This document shows positions 62,789-64,000 of a DNA stretch of 64,000 nucleotides, in pieces. The stretch's first letter is position 1. The number at the start of each line of letters is the position of its first letter. The DNA comes from Streptomyces violaceorubidus (lineage in GTDB: Bacteria > Actinomycetota > Actinomycetes > Streptomycetales > Streptomycetaceae). Position numbers and translations under genes: made by a program. Location of the stretch: NCBI RefSeq assembly GCF_000717995.1, contig NZ_JODM01000003.1, positions 62,001 to 126,000 of the forward strand, read 5' to 3'. The notes under the pieces were generated by a model. That model was not told the DNA's origin. It did not search any database and worked only from the letters and a program-made list of their open reading frames with translations.

Positions 62789-64000
62789 ATGCGCTCGCAC
62801 CTGCTCAACGACGCCACCGCGGAGCGGTACCGCCGCTCCGTGACCGAAGGAGTCGAGCGGGTGGCCGCCACAATCGCCACCACCGACCGGCCCTTCACCG
62901 GAGTCACGGTCGACGCCCTCTCCCCCCGCATCGACGCTATCGACCTCGACCGGCCCCTGCACGACACGGCCGCGGTCCTCGACGAGTTGGAGGACGTCTA
63001 CCTGCGCGACGCCGTCTACTTCCACCACCCCCGCTACCTCGCCCACCTCAACTGCCCCGTGGTCATACCGGCGGTGCTCGGCGAGGCGGTCCTGTCCGCC
63101 GTCAACTCCTCCCTGGACACTTGGGACCAGTCGGCCGGCGGCACCCTCATCGAGCGGAAGCTCATCGACTGGACCTGCGCCCGGATCGGCCTCGGTCCGG
63201 CGGCCGACGGCGTGTTCACCTCCGGCGGCACCCAGTCCAACCTCCAGGCGCTGCTGCTGGCCCGCGAGGAGGCGAAGGCCGAGAACTTCGCCGACCTGCG
63301 GATCTTCGCCTCCGAGGTGAGCCACTTCAGCGTGAGGAAGTCGGCGAAACTGCTCGGCCTCGGCCCCGACGCCGTCGTGTCGATCCCCGTCGACCGCGAC
63401 AAGCGCATGCAGACCGTCGCCCTCGCCCGTGAGCTGGAGCGCTGCGCGAAGGGCGGTCTGGTCCCCATGGCCGTCGTCGCCACCGGCGGCACCACCGACT
63501 TCGGCTCGATCGACCCGCTGGAGGAGATCGCCGGGCTGTGCGAGCAGTACGGCGTGTGGATGCACGTCGACGCGGCCTACGGCTGCGGGCTGCTCGCCTC
63601 CCTGAAGTACCGGCACCGCATCGACGGCATCGAGCGGGCCGACTCGGTCACCGTGGACTACCACAAGTCCTTCTTCCAGCCGGTGAGTTCGTCCGCCGTG
63701 CTGGTCCGCGACGCGGCCACGCTGCGGCACGCCACCTACCACGCGGAGTACCTCAACCCGCGCCGCATGGTGCGGGAACGCATCCCCAATCAGGTGGACA
63801 AGTCCCTTCAGACCACCCGCCGCTTCGACGCGCTCAAGCTCTGGATGACCCTGCGCGTGATGGGCGCCGACGGCATCGGCGAACTCTTCGACGAGGTCTG
63901 CGACCTGGCCGCCGAGGGCTGGAGAATGCTCGCCGCCGACCCGCGCTTCGACGTGGTCGTCCAGCCGTCGCTGTCCACCCTGGTCTTCCGCTGCGTCCCG
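62789..64000 (+). CDS. desA: Lysine decarboxylase of desferrioxamine biosynthesis (partial, 5' part)
   Basis: ATG 62789 opens a frame that runs to the right edge (404 codons). PLP-dependent group II decarboxylase: AVYFHHPRYLAHLNCPVVIP, NSSLDTWDQSAGGTLIERKL, TSGGTQSNLQALLLAREEAK, MAVVATGGTTDFGSIDPLEE, WMHVDAAYGCGLLASLKYRH and the Schiff-base Lys293 in VTVDYHKSFFQPVSS. It makes cadaverine from lysine, the first step to ferrioxamines. CCGGAGGACCCCCC precedes ATG. The C-terminus and desBCD lie beyond the window. Placement after desE/desF with an iron box is the S. coelicolor order. Confidence 0.95.
   Translation, partial: MRSHLLNDATAERYRRSVTEGVERVAATIATTDRPFTGVTVDALSPRIDAIDLDRPLHDTAAVLDELEDVYLRDAVYFHHPRYLAHLNCPVVIPAVLGEAVLSAVNSSLDTWDQSAGGTLIERKLIDWTCARIGLGPAADGVFTSGGTQSNLQALLLAREEAKAENFADLRIFASEVSHFSVRKSAKLLGLGPDAVVSIPVDRDKRMQTVALARELERCAKGGLVPMAVVATGGTTDFGSIDPLEEIAGLCEQYGVWMHVDAAYGCGLLASLKYRHRIDGIERADSVTVDYHKSFFQPVSSSAVLVRDAATLRHATYHAEYLNPRRMVRERIPNQVDKSLQTTRRFDALKLWMTLRVMGADGIGELFDEVCDLAAEGWRMLAADPRFDVVVQPSLSTLVFRCVP

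Overview
This is high-GC actinobacterial chromosome, almost certainly Streptomyces, close to S. coelicolor/S. lividans in this segment. Signs are roughly 70% or more G+C with G/C-rich third codon positions, many GTG starts and GTGA/ATGA start-stop overlaps, XRE/DUF397 gene pairs, an ECF41 sigma factor with its AhpD-like partner, a divergent TetR regulator over a methylcrotonyl-CoA carboxylase operon, and the start of the desferrioxamine (des) genes behind iron boxes.

Layout. 1-5.9 kb: the N-terminal part of a RecD2-type helicase (cut by the window edge), a decayed Uma2-family gene, a WhiJ-like cassette (XRE regulator, two DUF397 proteins, nearby HATPase protein), and an ECF41 sigma factor divergent from an AhpD-like protein with TGTCACA-N16-(C/T)GTC promoters on both sides. 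6-12.2 kb: ribose operon rbsR-rbsA-rbsCB(fusion)-rbsK-rbsD, ended by a strong hairpin. 12.3-18 kb: a second LacI-controlled sugar module (dehydrogenase, DUF993 aldolase-like protein, two TIM-barrel isomerases) and a 38-bp tandem repeat. 18-31 kb: GNAT and EamA proteins, LysR, secreted GH3 hydrolase, S37 peptidase, small secreted proteins, a large fused ABC exporter and a secreted phytase/esterase-like protein.

31.8-47.2 kb is the accessory heart of the window. It lies between a secreted endonuclease I gene and a thiamine-diphosphate enzyme gene whose 3' ends face each other. Two modules are stacked here. Module 1 (31.8-34.5 kb) is a translationally coupled pair: a small helical protein and an NB-ARC/TPR (NLR-like) protein, which share a short motif at the C-terminus of the first and the N-terminus of the second. 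This is the arrangement expected of amyloid-signalling immune pairs. Module 2 (34.7-47.1 kb) holds a type I restriction system (hsdR, hsdS, hsdM with a long C-terminal extension), a YgjP-like metallopeptidase, an AAA15 ATPase/RloB pair resembling rloAB/AbiL, and a second XRE/DUF397 cassette inside the hsd genes. Between the modules is a scar made of the 3' end of a second ThDP-enzyme copy joined to the 3' end of a second endonuclease copy. It indicates that two alternative occupants of one hotspot were fused.

47.2-64 kb returns to core genes: the ThDP enzyme coupled to an agmatinase-like enzyme, a cation diffusion facilitator, TesB thioesterase, two acyl-CoA dehydrogenases, accR and the accD1-accA1-hmgL-acyl-CoA dehydrogenase operon (leucine/short-chain acyl-CoA catabolism), then desE, desF and the 5' part of desA for ferrioxamine uptake, iron release and biosynthesis. 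No tRNA, rRNA, integrase, transposase or CRISPR array was recognised.
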